DNA of 64,000 bases. It comes from Streptomyces sp. NBC_01446 (GTDB lineage Bacteria; Actinomycetota; Actinomycetes; Streptomycetales; Streptomycetaceae). The DNA lies in assembly GCF_026340095.1 (NCBI RefSeq), contig NZ_JAPEPO010000001.1, positions 2,572,501-2,636,500 on the forward strand, in the 5' to 3' direction. The notes beneath the pieces were generated by a model that saw only the letters and a list, made by a program, of their open reading frames with translations, made no database searches and was not told the DNA's origin. How positions within the stretch are numbered: the first letter of the stretch is position 1; every line of letters starts with the position of its first letter. A program made the position numbers and the translations under genes. Shown piece after piece: positions 28,998-36,869 of this stretch.

Positions 28998-29779
28998 GTC
29001 AGCAGCTCCGTGGTGGTCACCGCGGACAGGCCGCGGCGGTCGAGGTCTTCCAGGAGGGCGGGCAGCGCGGCGACCGTGTCCGCGTAACCGAAGTGCAGGC
29101 TCACGACGGAGCCTTCGCGGATCTCCGAGGTGACTTTGCGGGTCACCTCGGCGGCGCCCGGCGAGGTGAAGTCGAGGGAGTCGACGTCGTACGACAGGAC
29201 GTGCGGGTAGCCGGCGTCACGGGCCAGCCTCTCGACGAGCGGGGTCGCCCGCTGGGTGCGCGAGGGCCGGAACCAGGTGCCGATGGAGCCGGTGAGCCGG
29301 CGGATGCGGTCCGCGCAGCCAGTGATCTCCGCTCGCGCCTCGGCCTCGGACATCGTGTTGATGTCACGGTGGTGCAGGGTGTGGTTGCCCAGGTCGTGGC
29401 CGCCGTCGAGGATGCGCCGGGCCACGGCGGGGTGCTCGTCGAGCCAGGTGCCCACGGCCAGGACCGTCACCCTGGCGTGGGCACGCTCGGCCTCCTTGAG
29501 GAGCGCGTACGCGATCGCCGGATCGCCCTGGCCGTGGAAGGTGAGGGCGACGCGGGGGCGGTTGCGGGGCCCGTGGTCGATCTGGGCGGGCTGCCCGGGG
29601 AAGCGACGGGGGCCCGGGGCCGCCGGAGCGGCGCGCGCGGGGTGGGCGGGGTGTGCCGGGCTCGCGGAGTGCCCGGCGGGCACCGGGTCGCGGGCCGTGG
29701 TGGAGCAGCCGGTGGTGAGGGCGGCGGCGGTGAGTCCGGCGCCGAAGCGGAGGGCTCCGCGGCGGTCGGTCGTGGTCAC
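28994..29779 (-). CDS. NodB-like polysaccharide deacetylase lipoprotein with altered catalytic motif
   Basis: A 261-residue exported protein. The N-terminus TDRRGALRFGAGL resembles a Tat signal and ends at a lipobox cysteine (Cys25, LTTGC). The NodB fold is seen in VALTFHGQGDP (motif 1), NHTLHHRDI (motif 2), FRPSRTQRATP (motif 3) and VVSLHFG (motif 5). Motif 1 is normally TFDDGP; here the catalytic Asp pair reads HG, so normal zinc-dependent deacetylation is doubtful although the His-x3-His ligands remain. The start is GTG at 29779. It is coupled to the propeller lipoprotein gene. Confidence 0.82.
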   Translation of the reverse strand: MTTTDRRGALRFGAGLTAAALTTGCSTTARDPVPAGHSASPAHPAHPARAAPAAPGPRRFPGQPAQIDHGPRNRPRVALTFHGQGDPAIAYALLKEAERAHARVTVLAVGTWLDEHPAVARRILDGGHDLGNHTLHHRDINTMSEAEARAEITGCADRIRRLTGSIGTWFRPSRTQRATPLVERLARDAGYPHVLSYDVDSLDFTSPGAAEVTRKVTSEIREGSVVSLHFGYADTVAALPALLEDLDRRGLSAVTTTELLT

Positions 29780-29906
29780 CTGTCACATTCAAGGCCAATG
29801 CGGGATAAAAGGGACTTACCGACCCGAGAGTCTTAACAAATACTGGACGGGGTCATTAATAAATCTTCATTTGCCAGGCTCGTGGCCCAGATCACCGAGG
29901 ATTCAT

Positions 29907-29936
29907 TTGGCCTCACAGGCCGGGGTCTGCCATAGT
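29907..29936 (+). promoter_or_regulatory. promoter candidate inside the 29780-30108 intergenic region
   Basis: TTGGCC (29907-29912) and CATAGT (29931-29936) are 18 bases apart on the plus strand, fitting a vegetative promoter. No gene follows on this strand before the hairpin at 30016-30064. Confidence 0.45.
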
Positions 29937-29942
29937 CGGGAG

Positions 29943-30064
29943 CACGACCCCCATTGACCCGGGCTCGGTCGTCGACAGCGGCCGTGGATAACACCCCCCA
30001 CCATCCACGGCGCTCCACGAAAGCCCCCGCGGCGCCCCACAAGGCGAAAACGGGGGCTTTCGTG
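29943..30064 (+). ncRNA. candidate small RNA
   Basis: The stretch between the promoter candidate and the terminator hairpin contains no ORF and folds into two separate hairpins: a 9-bp stem (29981-29989 with 30003-30011) presenting a C-rich loop, AACACCCCCCACC, and the 14-bp terminator stem. A C-rich loop could pair with purine-rich ribosome sites. Expression is not shown; the terminator alone is explained by the minus-strand gene. Confidence 0.35.
30016..30064. terminator. strong bidirectional terminator
   Basis: CACGAAAGCCCCCG (30016-30029) pairs exactly with 30051-30064, a 14-bp stem whose 21-base loop has an inner CGCC/GGCG pairing. It lies 45 bases after the stop of the anti-sigma-type gene on the minus strand. 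Confidence 0.85.
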
Positions 30065-30108
30065 TACCCCACGACGCCCCCGACATCCGGGCCGCCGCCG
30101 CCCCGCAC

Positions 30109-30624
30109 TCAGCGGTCGACGACCCGCATCTCGAACCAGGTGGTCTTGCCGCGCGGCAGGAGATCCACGCCCCAGCGGTCGGAGAGCTTGTCGACCAGAC
30201 AGAGTCCGCGCCCGCTGATGTCGAGCTCATGGACGGGCATCAGACAGGGGAGGCCGCGCGAGGGATCCCGCACCTCGACCCTGATCCAGCCGCGCCTGCG
30301 GACCATCCGTAACCCGAAGATCCTGGCCCCCGTGTGGCGCACCGCGTTGCCGACGAGCTCGGAGACGAGCAGCACGACATCCTCGGTCATCTTCGGGGAG
30401 AGCCCCCAGTGCCGCAGGACGACCACCTGGGCGAGCCTGCGCGCGGTCGCCGCCGACTCGGGCCGCGACGGCAGCGGCACCTCCGCCTCGGCCGGATTCC
30501 CGAACAACTCCAGTGCTTTCAGAGCCCGTTCGTCCTCGACCGCAGGCGACCAGCGCGCCGCGGTCGCACTCCCGTGCCTCCGCGGCTGTTCGATACCCTC
30601 CAGCCCCGCCATGCCCCCCATCAT
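30109..30624 (-). CDS. anti-sigma-type ATP-binding protein (RsbW-like HATPase)
   Basis: A protein of about 171 residues with the GHKL ATPase fold used by RsbW/SpoIIAB anti-sigma kinases: N box LLVSELVGNAVRHTG, G1 box VEVRDPSRGLP and G2 box ISGRGLCLVDKLSDRWGVD. Streptomyces have many such proteins, which regulate sigma factors or phosphorylate anti-anti-sigma partners; the partner here is unknown. The start is unsure: the frame is open to 30735 with an ATG at 30705, but codons 4-14 would then lie in a 13-bp hairpin, so ATG 30624 or 30612 (MAGLEGIEQ) is preferred. Confidence 0.82.
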   Translation of the reverse strand: MMGGMAGLEGIEQPRRHGSATAARWSPAVEDERALKALELFGNPAEAEVPLPSRPESAATARRLAQVVVLRHWGLSPKMTEDVVLLVSELVGNAVRHTGARIFGLRMVRRRGWIRVEVRDPSRGLPCLMPVHELDISGRGLCLVDKLSDRWGVDLLPRGKTTWFEMRVVDR

Positions 30625-30664
30625 GGCTGCCCAGAGCGCGTTCCGGGGCCGTTCCTGCCGAATA

Positions 30665-30695
30665 AGCCCCCCGGAACCTTCCGTTCCGGGGGGCT
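30665..30695 (-). terminator. strong hairpin at the 5' end of the anti-sigma-type gene
   Basis: AGCCCCCCGGAAC (30665-30677) and GTTCCGGGGGGCT (30683-30695) form a perfect 13-bp stem with a 5-base loop. On the minus strand it lies between the enoyl-CoA hydratase gene and the preferred start of the anti-sigma-type gene, so it could be a terminator for the former or an attenuator in the leader of the latter. Confidence 0.65.
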
Positions 30696-30797
30696 GGTTT
30701 GGCATATGACACTGGCAGTTAGACCCTTGCCGCATACCTGCTGAGCTGCGGCGATCGCGCGATCCGACCCGATCACCGACCTCGGCGACCCGTACGA

Positions 30798-30816
30798 CCT
30801 TAAGGTTCTCTTAAGG
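30798..30816. promoter_or_regulatory. inverted repeat upstream of the anti-sigma-type gene
   Basis: CCTTAA and TTAAGG arms are separated by 7 bases (GGTTCTC). The site is AT-rich compared with its surroundings and lies in the 217-base gap between the echA-like gene and the hairpin, a natural place for a promoter and operator. Confidence 0.4.
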
Positions 30817-30952
30817 CTGCGATAATCCGCCCCAACGAGGGACAGCGGTGAGACATCCCGTCAACTGCAAGTGGATCAGGGGAAGTTGATACGGGCTTCT
30901 CGTGCGGCCTCCGCGAGCTCCTGTGCCGGCACCGGGTGCACCGGCGCACCGG

Positions 30953-31720
30953 CTAGAGGAACTTGGCCTTGCCCGGGCCCTCTTCGACGAAGCTCCGCAT
31001 GCCGCGCTCGCGGTCCTCGGTGGCGAACAGGCCCGCGAACCAGTTCCGCTCGACCGCGAGACCGGTGTCGATGTCCGTCTCCAGGCCCACGTCGATGGAC
31101 TCCTTCGCGGCGCGCAGCGCGAGCGCCGGCCCCTGCGCCAGCTTCGCGGCCCAGGCGTGCGCCTGCTCGTAGACCTCCGCGGCGGGCACGACCCGGTCCA
31201 CCAGGCCGATGGCGAGGGCCTCTTCGGCCTTCACGTGGCGGCCGGTGAAGATGAGGTCCTTCGCCTTGGAGGGGCCGACCAGGCGCGCGAGGCGCTGCGT
31301 GCCGCCCGCGCCGGGGATCAGACCGAGCAGGATCTCGGGCTGGCCGAGCCGGGCGTCGTCGGCGGCGATGCGGAAGTCGGCGCACAGCGCGAGCTCGCAG
31401 CCGCCGCCGAGCGCGTAGCCGGTGACCGCGGCGACGACCGGCTTGGGGATGCGCGCGACGGCCGTGAACGAGTCCTGCAGGGCGCGGGAGCGCACGATCA
31501 TGGCCGCGTGGTCCATGGCCTGCATCTCTTTGATGTCCGCGCCCGCGGCGAACGCCTTGTCGCTGCCGCGGACGACCACGGCGCGCACGTCGTCGCGGCG
31601 CGAGGCCTCCTCGGCGAGCTCCTTGATGCGGTCCTGGGTGGCGATGTCCAGAGCGTTCATCGGCGGCCGGTCGAGCCGGATCGTGCCGACGCCTTCGGCG
31701 ACTTCGAGGTAGGCAGTCAT
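30953..31720 (-). CDS. enoyl-CoA hydratase/isomerase family protein
   Basis: A 255-residue crotonase-fold enzyme. The oxyanion-hole segments are AFAAGADIKEMQAM (about 60-73) and VTGYALGGGCELALCADFRI (about 98-118); the second catalytic Glu is expected in QPEILLGLIPGAGGTQRLAR. These fit a true 2-enoyl-CoA hydratase of fatty-acid beta-oxidation. The ATG at 31720 gives the usual start MTAYLEVAEGVGTIRLDRP; upstream frame to 31771 runs through a terminator. It stands alone between two terminator-like hairpins. Confidence 0.93.
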   Translation of the reverse strand: MTAYLEVAEGVGTIRLDRPPMNALDIATQDRIKELAEEASRRDDVRAVVVRGSDKAFAAGADIKEMQAMDHAAMIVRSRALQDSFTAVARIPKPVVAAVTGYALGGGCELALCADFRIAADDARLGQPEILLGLIPGAGGTQRLARLVGPSKAKDLIFTGRHVKAEEALAIGLVDRVVPAAEVYEQAHAWAAKLAQGPALALRAAKESIDVGLETDIDTGLAVERNWFAGLFATEDRERGMRSFVEEGPGKAKFL

Positions 31721-31749
31721 GGACAGCAGGTTAGTGCGCGTTAACGGGC

Positions 31750-31786
31750 GAGGCCCGGTGCACTTGGTCACAGTGCACCGGGCCTC
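31750..31786 (-). terminator. terminator after L,D-transpeptidase copy 2
   Basis: GAGGCCCGGTGCACT (31750-31764) pairs exactly with 31772-31786 around a 7-base loop, a 15-bp perfect stem starting 22 bases after the stop of the transpeptidase gene and just before the echA-like start. Confidence 0.9.
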
Positions 31787-31808
31787 TTCGCTCAGGGACG
31801 GAAGGGGG

Positions 31809-33011
31809 TCAGGCCTTCCACTTCTCCCAGGACATGTTCCAGCCGTTGAAGCCGTTGTCCGGGGCCACCGTCCGGTCCTGCGAGTTCTTCACCTCGACGA
31901 CGTCACCGATCATCGAGCTGTTGAAGAACCAGGCCGCGGGCACCTTGCTGTCGTAGCCGCCGCGCACGTCGCGCAGGCCCACGCAGCCGTGGCTGGCGTT
32001 GTAGTTGCCGAAGGCGCCGCCGCCCCAGTAGTTGCCGTGGATGAACGTGCCGGACGTCGTCAGGCGCATCGCGTGCGGCACGTCCTTGATGTCGTACTCG
32101 CCGCCGTAGCCCACCGTTTCGCCGTTCATACGGGTCACGGTGAGCTTCTCGCTGATGACCATCTGGCCGTTCCACGTGGAGTAGCCCGGCTTGCCCGTGG
32201 TGATCGGGACCTTCTTGATCGTCTTGCCGTCACGCTTCACGGTCATCATGTGTGTCTTGGCGTCGACCGTGGAGACCTGGCTGCGGCCGATCGTGAACTT
32301 CACGGTCTTGGCCTGCTTGCCGTAGACGCCCGGCCGGCCCTCGACGCCGTCGAGGTTGAGCCTGACGGTCACCTTGGTGCCCGCGGCCCAGTACTTCTCG
32401 GGGCGGAAGTCGAGGCGGTCGTTGCCGAACCAGTGGCCCTCGACCGGCACGGACGGCTCCGTCTTGATCTCGATGGCCTTCTCCACGTCCTCCGGGTGCG
32501 TGATGCCCCGGGTGAAGTGGACCGAGAACGGCATGCCGACGCCGACCTTCGAGCCGTCCTCCGGCGTGAACTGGCCGACGAACGTGTTCTTCGGGACCAG
32601 CGTCGTGAACGCGACGTCCTTCGCGGACGCGCGTCCCTCGGAGTCCTTGGCGACCGCGTGCACCTTGTACTTGGTGGAGGCGGCCAGGTGGTGAGCGGGC
32701 GTCCAGCCGGCGCCGCCGTCCACGATCTTTCCCTCGACCGGGTTGCCCTTGGTGTCGGCGACCTTCACCTCGGTCAACTTGCCCTTGTCGGCGGTGATCC
32801 GGAGGTCTCCGCTGGTGGCCACGCCGTCCGCGCCGTCCTTCGGGGCGATGGTGACGACGGCCTGGGACGGCTTGTTGGTGTCCGCCTTCCCCGAGTCGCC
32901 GCCCTTGCCGTCACTCCCCGCACCGGAGCCGCCGCCCCCTCCGCCGCAAGCCGTGGCCAGCAGCAGAGCGGCCCCCAGCAGAGCCCCCGATATCGGTCGT
33001 CGCCCGTTCAC
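31809..33011 (-). CDS. L,D-transpeptidase lipoprotein (Ig-like plus YkuD), copy 2
   Basis: A 400-residue lipoprotein with lipobox Cys22 (LLATAC) followed by a Gly-rich linker. Two Ig-like domains (VVTIAPKDGADGVATSG onward and PEDGSKVGVGMPFSVHF) precede the YkuD catalytic domain with FIHGNYWGGGAFG and SHGCVGLRD (catalytic Cys343), and the C-terminal Trp-rich subdomain FNGWNMSWEKWKA. It crosslinks peptidoglycan stems 3-3. GTG start at 33011. A second transpeptidase lies upstream on the same strand with 185 bases between them. Confidence 0.94.
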   Translation of the reverse strand: MNGRRPISGALLGAALLLATACGGGGGGSGAGSDGKGGDSGKADTNKPSQAVVTIAPKDGADGVATSGDLRITADKGKLTEVKVADTKGNPVEGKIVDGGAGWTPAHHLAASTKYKVHAVAKDSEGRASAKDVAFTTLVPKNTFVGQFTPEDGSKVGVGMPFSVHFTRGITHPEDVEKAIEIKTEPSVPVEGHWFGNDRLDFRPEKYWAAGTKVTVRLNLDGVEGRPGVYGKQAKTVKFTIGRSQVSTVDAKTHMMTVKRDGKTIKKVPITTGKPGYSTWNGQMVISEKLTVTRMNGETVGYGGEYDIKDVPHAMRLTTSGTFIHGNYWGGGAFGNYNASHGCVGLRDVRGGYDSKVPAAWFFNSSMIGDVVEVKNSQDRTVAPDNGFNGWNMSWEKWKA

Positions 33012-33196
33012 GATCTTGTCTCCCCTCGCGCAAGGCCGGTCAGGCCCTCACCCCAGCGCGTCCTAGCGCGCACTGCGACAGATAACCACACGACCTGCAG
33101 TTATGGATCCCCAGGTATGTCACCGTTCAGTCCCAACTGGCCCGGCTTTGACGGGGCGTGGGGTGAGGCACGGGCCGGGCCGGCCGGCCGCGGGGC

Positions 33197-34402
33197 TCAG
33201 TGCGTGGCCGCGCCCGCCTTCCAGTCCTTCCAGGTCATGTTCCAGCCGCTGAGGCCGTTGTCGGGTGCGACCACCTTGTCCTTGCTGTTGACCACTTCGA
33301 TGACGTCGCCGACGAGGGTGCGGTCGAAGAAGTGACCCGCGGGCGAGTCCGAGCTGCCGCCCCTGGCATCGGCCAGCCCGATGCAGCCGTGGCTGATGTT
33401 GCGCTCGCCGAAGGCGTCCGATGTCCAGTAGTTGCCGTGCAGGAACGTTCCGGACGTCGTCAGCCGGATGGCGTGCGGCACGTCGGGGACGTTGTACTCG
33501 CCGCCGAACCCGACGGTGCGGCTGTCCATCCGGGTCATCTCGAGCATCTCGCTGACGACCATCTTCCCGTTGTACGTGGGAGTCTTGGGCGCCCCGGCGG
33601 TGATGGGGATGGTGTCCACGAGTTCGCCGTCGCGGCGTACAGCCATGGTGTCTTCGGCCGCGTCCACCACGCTGACCTGGCTGCGACCGATGGTGAAGCC
33701 GATCTTCTTGTGCTGCACGCCGTACACACCGGGGGCCGACTCCACGTCGCGCAGCCCCAGGTCGACGGTGACCTCCGTGCCCGGCTTCCAGTAGTCGCGC
33801 GGCCGGAAGTCGAGGCGGGACTTGCCGAACCAGTGCGGGGCGATGTCCACGGCGGGCTTCGCCGTGACGCGGATGGCGCGTTCGACGGCGGCACGGTTCT
33901 CGATGCCCCTGTTGAACTGGAGCGAAACGATCATGCCGGTGCCGACGGTGGACCGGTCCTCCGGCGTGACGTAGCCGACGAACCGCTTGGCGGGGACGGC
34001 TGTCGTGAAGGTGGTGTGGCGGGCCGAGCGGTGACCGTCCTCGTCGCGCGCGACGACGTCCACGGTGTACTGGGCGGCCTGCGAGAGCCGCCGTTCGCCG
34101 GTCGGCCGCCATCGCGTGCCGTCGTCGTCGATCCGGCCCTTGACCGGGACCTCCTGTCCGTCCTGGAGCTTCACGACCTTGACCGATTCCAGGCGCCCGT
34201 CCGGCACCTTCACCTCGATCGGCCGGTCGACCCCTACGTTCTTGGTCCCGTTGGCCGGGACGACCTTGATCGCTTCCTCGGGGGACCGCGGCTTGCCGAG
34301 CAGATCTTGCGCGGCGCTGCATCCGGTGACTCCGGTCAGCACCACCGCCCAGGTCAGTGCGGCGGCCAGCGTGGCCCCTGCGTGCCTCACAGTTGTTCTC
34401 AC
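33197..34402 (-). CDS. L,D-transpeptidase lipoprotein (Ig-like plus YkuD), copy 3
   Basis: A 401-residue paralog of the neighbouring gene, with lipobox Cys28 (GVTGC), two Ig-like domains (VVPANGTKNVGVDRPIEV, then TPEDRSTVGTGMIVSLQF) and YkuD motifs FLHGNYWTSDAFG and SHGCIGLAD (Cys340), ending LSGWNMTWKDWKA. The start is GTG at 34402. It diverges from glgX. The pair arose by duplication; copy 1 at 21602 is more distant. Confidence 0.93.
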   Translation of the reverse strand: MRTTVRHAGATLAAALTWAVVLTGVTGCSAAQDLLGKPRSPEEAIKVVPANGTKNVGVDRPIEVKVPDGRLESVKVVKLQDGQEVPVKGRIDDDGTRWRPTGERRLSQAAQYTVDVVARDEDGHRSARHTTFTTAVPAKRFVGYVTPEDRSTVGTGMIVSLQFNRGIENRAAVERAIRVTAKPAVDIAPHWFGKSRLDFRPRDYWKPGTEVTVDLGLRDVESAPGVYGVQHKKIGFTIGRSQVSVVDAAEDTMAVRRDGELVDTIPITAGAPKTPTYNGKMVVSEMLEMTRMDSRTVGFGGEYNVPDVPHAIRLTTSGTFLHGNYWTSDAFGERNISHGCIGLADARGGSSDSPAGHFFDRTLVGDVIEVVNSKDKVVAPDNGLSGWNMTWKDWKAGAATH

Positions 34403-34564
34403 ACCCGATCAACGACCGTCACCCCGCCGGGGAAACGTGAGTGCGACCCAAGCTCTGGGCAGAACACTGGGGAGGACGACGCGACGGGGAGCCGCGGCCG
34501 GGACGCCGCACGCCCTTCCCCTGCCGATGGCGCCGGCCCGACCGAGCCGCGGGAGGCATGACAG

Positions 34565-36865
34565 GTGGCGAGCGCACCCGAGCAGGAGGCACCACAGGAT
34601 GCCCTGGTGGAACGGCCCGCGGGGCTTCCGCAGGCGCGCTCCGCGACCGAACGGAAGGGCCGCCGCACGAGAGAGCGGCCGCCGCCGCCCGTCGAGCCGG
34701 TGTGGCCGGGCGCCCCGACCCCGCTGGGCGCGCGCTTCCGGGTCGGGCCGGACGGCACGGCGGGCACCAACTTCGCGCTCTGGGCGGGTGGCGCGGAGTC
34801 GGTCGACCTCTGCCTCTTCGACGACGCGGGCCGCGAGCGGCGCGCCCCGCTGACCGAGCTGACGCACGAGATCTGGCACGGCTTCGTACCGGACGTGCTG
34901 CCGGGGCAGCGGTACGGGTTCCGGGTGCACGGCCGCTGGGACCCGTGGACGGGCGCGCGCTGGAACCCGGCGAAGCTGCTCCTCGACCCGTACGCGCGGG
35001 CCGTGGACGGGGACTTCGCGCTGCCGCCCGAGGTCTACGGCCATGTGCGTGACTGGCCGGAGCAGCATGTGGCCGACACCGTGCGCGACGACCGGGACTC
35101 GGCCCCGTACGTCCCCAAGGGGGTGGTCGTGCACGACGACGCACCCGACGACGAGTGGGCCGACGACCGGCGGCCGAAGACGCCGTGGGCGGACTCGGTG
35201 ATCTACGAGCTGCATGTGAAGGGGTTCACCCAGCGGCACCCGGGGATACCCGAGGAACTGCGGGGGACGTACGCGGGGCTCGCGCATCCCGCGGCCGTGG
35301 AACATCTGGTGAAGCTGGGTGTGACGGCGGTCGAACTGCTTCCCGTGCACCAGTTCGCACACGAGGACCACCTGCTCAGGCGGGGCCTGCGCAACTACTG
35401 GGGATACAACTCCATCGGCTACTTCGCCCCGCACGCGGCGTACGCGGCGTCGGGGACGGGCGGGCAGCAGGTCGGCGAGTTCAAGCGGATGGTGCGGGCG
35501 CTGCACGAGGCCGGCATCGAGGTCATCCTCGACGTGGTCTACAACCACACGGCGGAGGCGGGCGAGCTCGGCCCGACGCTGTCCCTGAAGGGCATCGACA
35601 ACCGCGGCTACTACCGCCTCCAGGACGACGCGCGCCGGTACGCGGACTACACGGGCTGCGGCAACACCCTGCACGTCGTGCAGCCGCACGTGCTGCGCCT
35701 GCTCACCGACTCCCTGCGCTACTGGGTGACGGAGATGGGCGTGGACGGCTTCCGCTTCGACCTGGCTGCGGCGCTCGCCCGCTCGATGCACGACGTGGAC
35801 ATGCTGTCGCCGTTCCTCGCGGTGATAGCGCAGGACCCGGTCCTGCGGCGGGTGAAGCTGATCGCGGAGCCCTGGGACGTGGGCTCGGGCGGCTACCAGG
35901 TCGGCGCCTTCCCACCCCTGTGGACCGAGTGGAACGACCGCTACCGCAATGCCGTACGGGACTTCTGGCGTGGCGCCCTGCCCGATGTGCGGGACCTGGG
36001 CTACCGCCTGTCCGGGTCGAGCGACCTGTACGCGTGGGGCGGGCGCCGCCCGTACGCGTCGGTCAACTTCGTCACCGCCCACGACGGGTTCACGCTGCGC
36101 GACCTGGTGTCGTACGGCCGCAAGCACAACGAGGCCAACGGCGAGGGCAACCGCGACGGCACCGACGACAACCGGGCCTGGAACTGCGGCGCGGAGGGCG
36201 AGACGGCGGACGAGGCTGTACTCGCCCTGCGCAGGCGGCAGTTGCGGAATCTGGTGACGACGCTGCTGCTGTCCACCGGGGTGCCGATGCTCGTCGCCGG
36301 TGACGAGCTGGGGCGCACACAGGGCGGCAACAACAACGCTTACTGCCAGGACAACGAGATCAGCTGGGTGGACTGGTCGCTCCTCGAGGAGCCGGGCTGG
36401 CGGGCCCTGTTCGACCTCACGTCGCGGCTGATCGCACTGCGGCACGCGCATCCGGTGCTGCGGCGGCGCGCGTTCTTCTCGGGGCGCGCCCACTCGGCGG
36501 ACGGGCTGCGGGACCTCGCGTGGTTCACGGCCGGCGGCACGGAGATGACGGAGCGGGACTGGTACGCGCCCGCGGCCACGCTCGGGATGTACCTCTCCGG
36601 GCGCGACATCCCGGGTCGCGACGCACTGGGCACGCCCGTCACGGACGACAGCTTCCTCGCGGTCCTGCACGCCGGGGACCGGCCGGTGAGCTGTGTCCTG
36701 CCCGGCGGACCGTGGGCACGGGCGTACGAGGTCGTGGTGGACACGTCGCTGGAGGAGCAGCGGGGCGCACCGGCGGTGACGCACGCGGCGGGGGCGGTCA
36801 TCACCGTGCCGGGGCGCACGGTCCTGCTGCTGCGGGTGCTCCCCTCGGACAACGGGGAGGGCTGA
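34565..36865 (+). CDS. glgX: glycogen debranching enzyme (isoamylase type)
   Basis: A 766-residue GH13 enzyme that hydrolyses alpha-1,6 branches of glycogen. An N-terminal CBM48-like domain (GTNFALWAGGAESVDLCLFD) precedes the catalytic barrel: DVVYNHTAEAG, the nucleophile in VDGFRFDLAAAL, the acid in LIAEPWDVG and NFVTAHDGFTL. The long linker YDRYRNAVRDFWRG region and WNCGAEGET are typical of GlgX. The N-terminal 45 residues are charged and Pro-rich. The GTG at 34565 follows GGGAGGCATGACAG. It supplies linear chains for the phosphorylase at 49380. Confidence 0.95.
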   Translation: MASAPEQEAPQDALVERPAGLPQARSATERKGRRTRERPPPPVEPVWPGAPTPLGARFRVGPDGTAGTNFALWAGGAESVDLCLFDDAGRERRAPLTELTHEIWHGFVPDVLPGQRYGFRVHGRWDPWTGARWNPAKLLLDPYARAVDGDFALPPEVYGHVRDWPEQHVADTVRDDRDSAPYVPKGVVVHDDAPDDEWADDRRPKTPWADSVIYELHVKGFTQRHPGIPEELRGTYAGLAHPAAVEHLVKLGVTAVELLPVHQFAHEDHLLRRGLRNYWGYNSIGYFAPHAAYAASGTGGQQVGEFKRMVRALHEAGIEVILDVVYNHTAEAGELGPTLSLKGIDNRGYYRLQDDARRYADYTGCGNTLHVVQPHVLRLLTDSLRYWVTEMGVDGFRFDLAAALARSMHDVDMLSPFLAVIAQDPVLRRVKLIAEPWDVGSGGYQVGAFPPLWTEWNDRYRNAVRDFWRGALPDVRDLGYRLSGSSDLYAWGGRRPYASVNFVTAHDGFTLRDLVSYGRKHNEANGEGNRDGTDDNRAWNCGAEGETADEAVLALRRRQLRNLVTTLLLSTGVPMLVAGDELGRTQGGNNNAYCQDNEISWVDWSLLEEPGWRALFDLTSRLIALRHAHPVLRRRAFFSGRAHSADGLRDLAWFTAGGTEMTERDWYAPAATLGMYLSGRDIPGRDALGTPVTDDSFLAVLHAGDRPVSCVLPGGPWARAYEVVVDTSLEEQRGAPAVTHAAGAVITVPGRTVLLLRVLPSDNGEG

Positions 36866-36869
36866 GCCT

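Noticed and set aside
30900..30960. Repeated CACCGG units after the enoyl-CoA hydratase gene
   Set aside because: Three copies at irregular spacing; no array, and expected by chance in such GC-rich DNA.
34409..36784. A 791-codon minus-strand frame
   Set aside because: Antisense to glgX, which has all GH13 motifs.
34565..36865. Possible treZ/treY trehalose gene instead of glgX
   Set aside because: The N-terminal domain and HDGF, WNCGAEG segments fit the debranching enzyme; trehalohydrolase signatures are missing.
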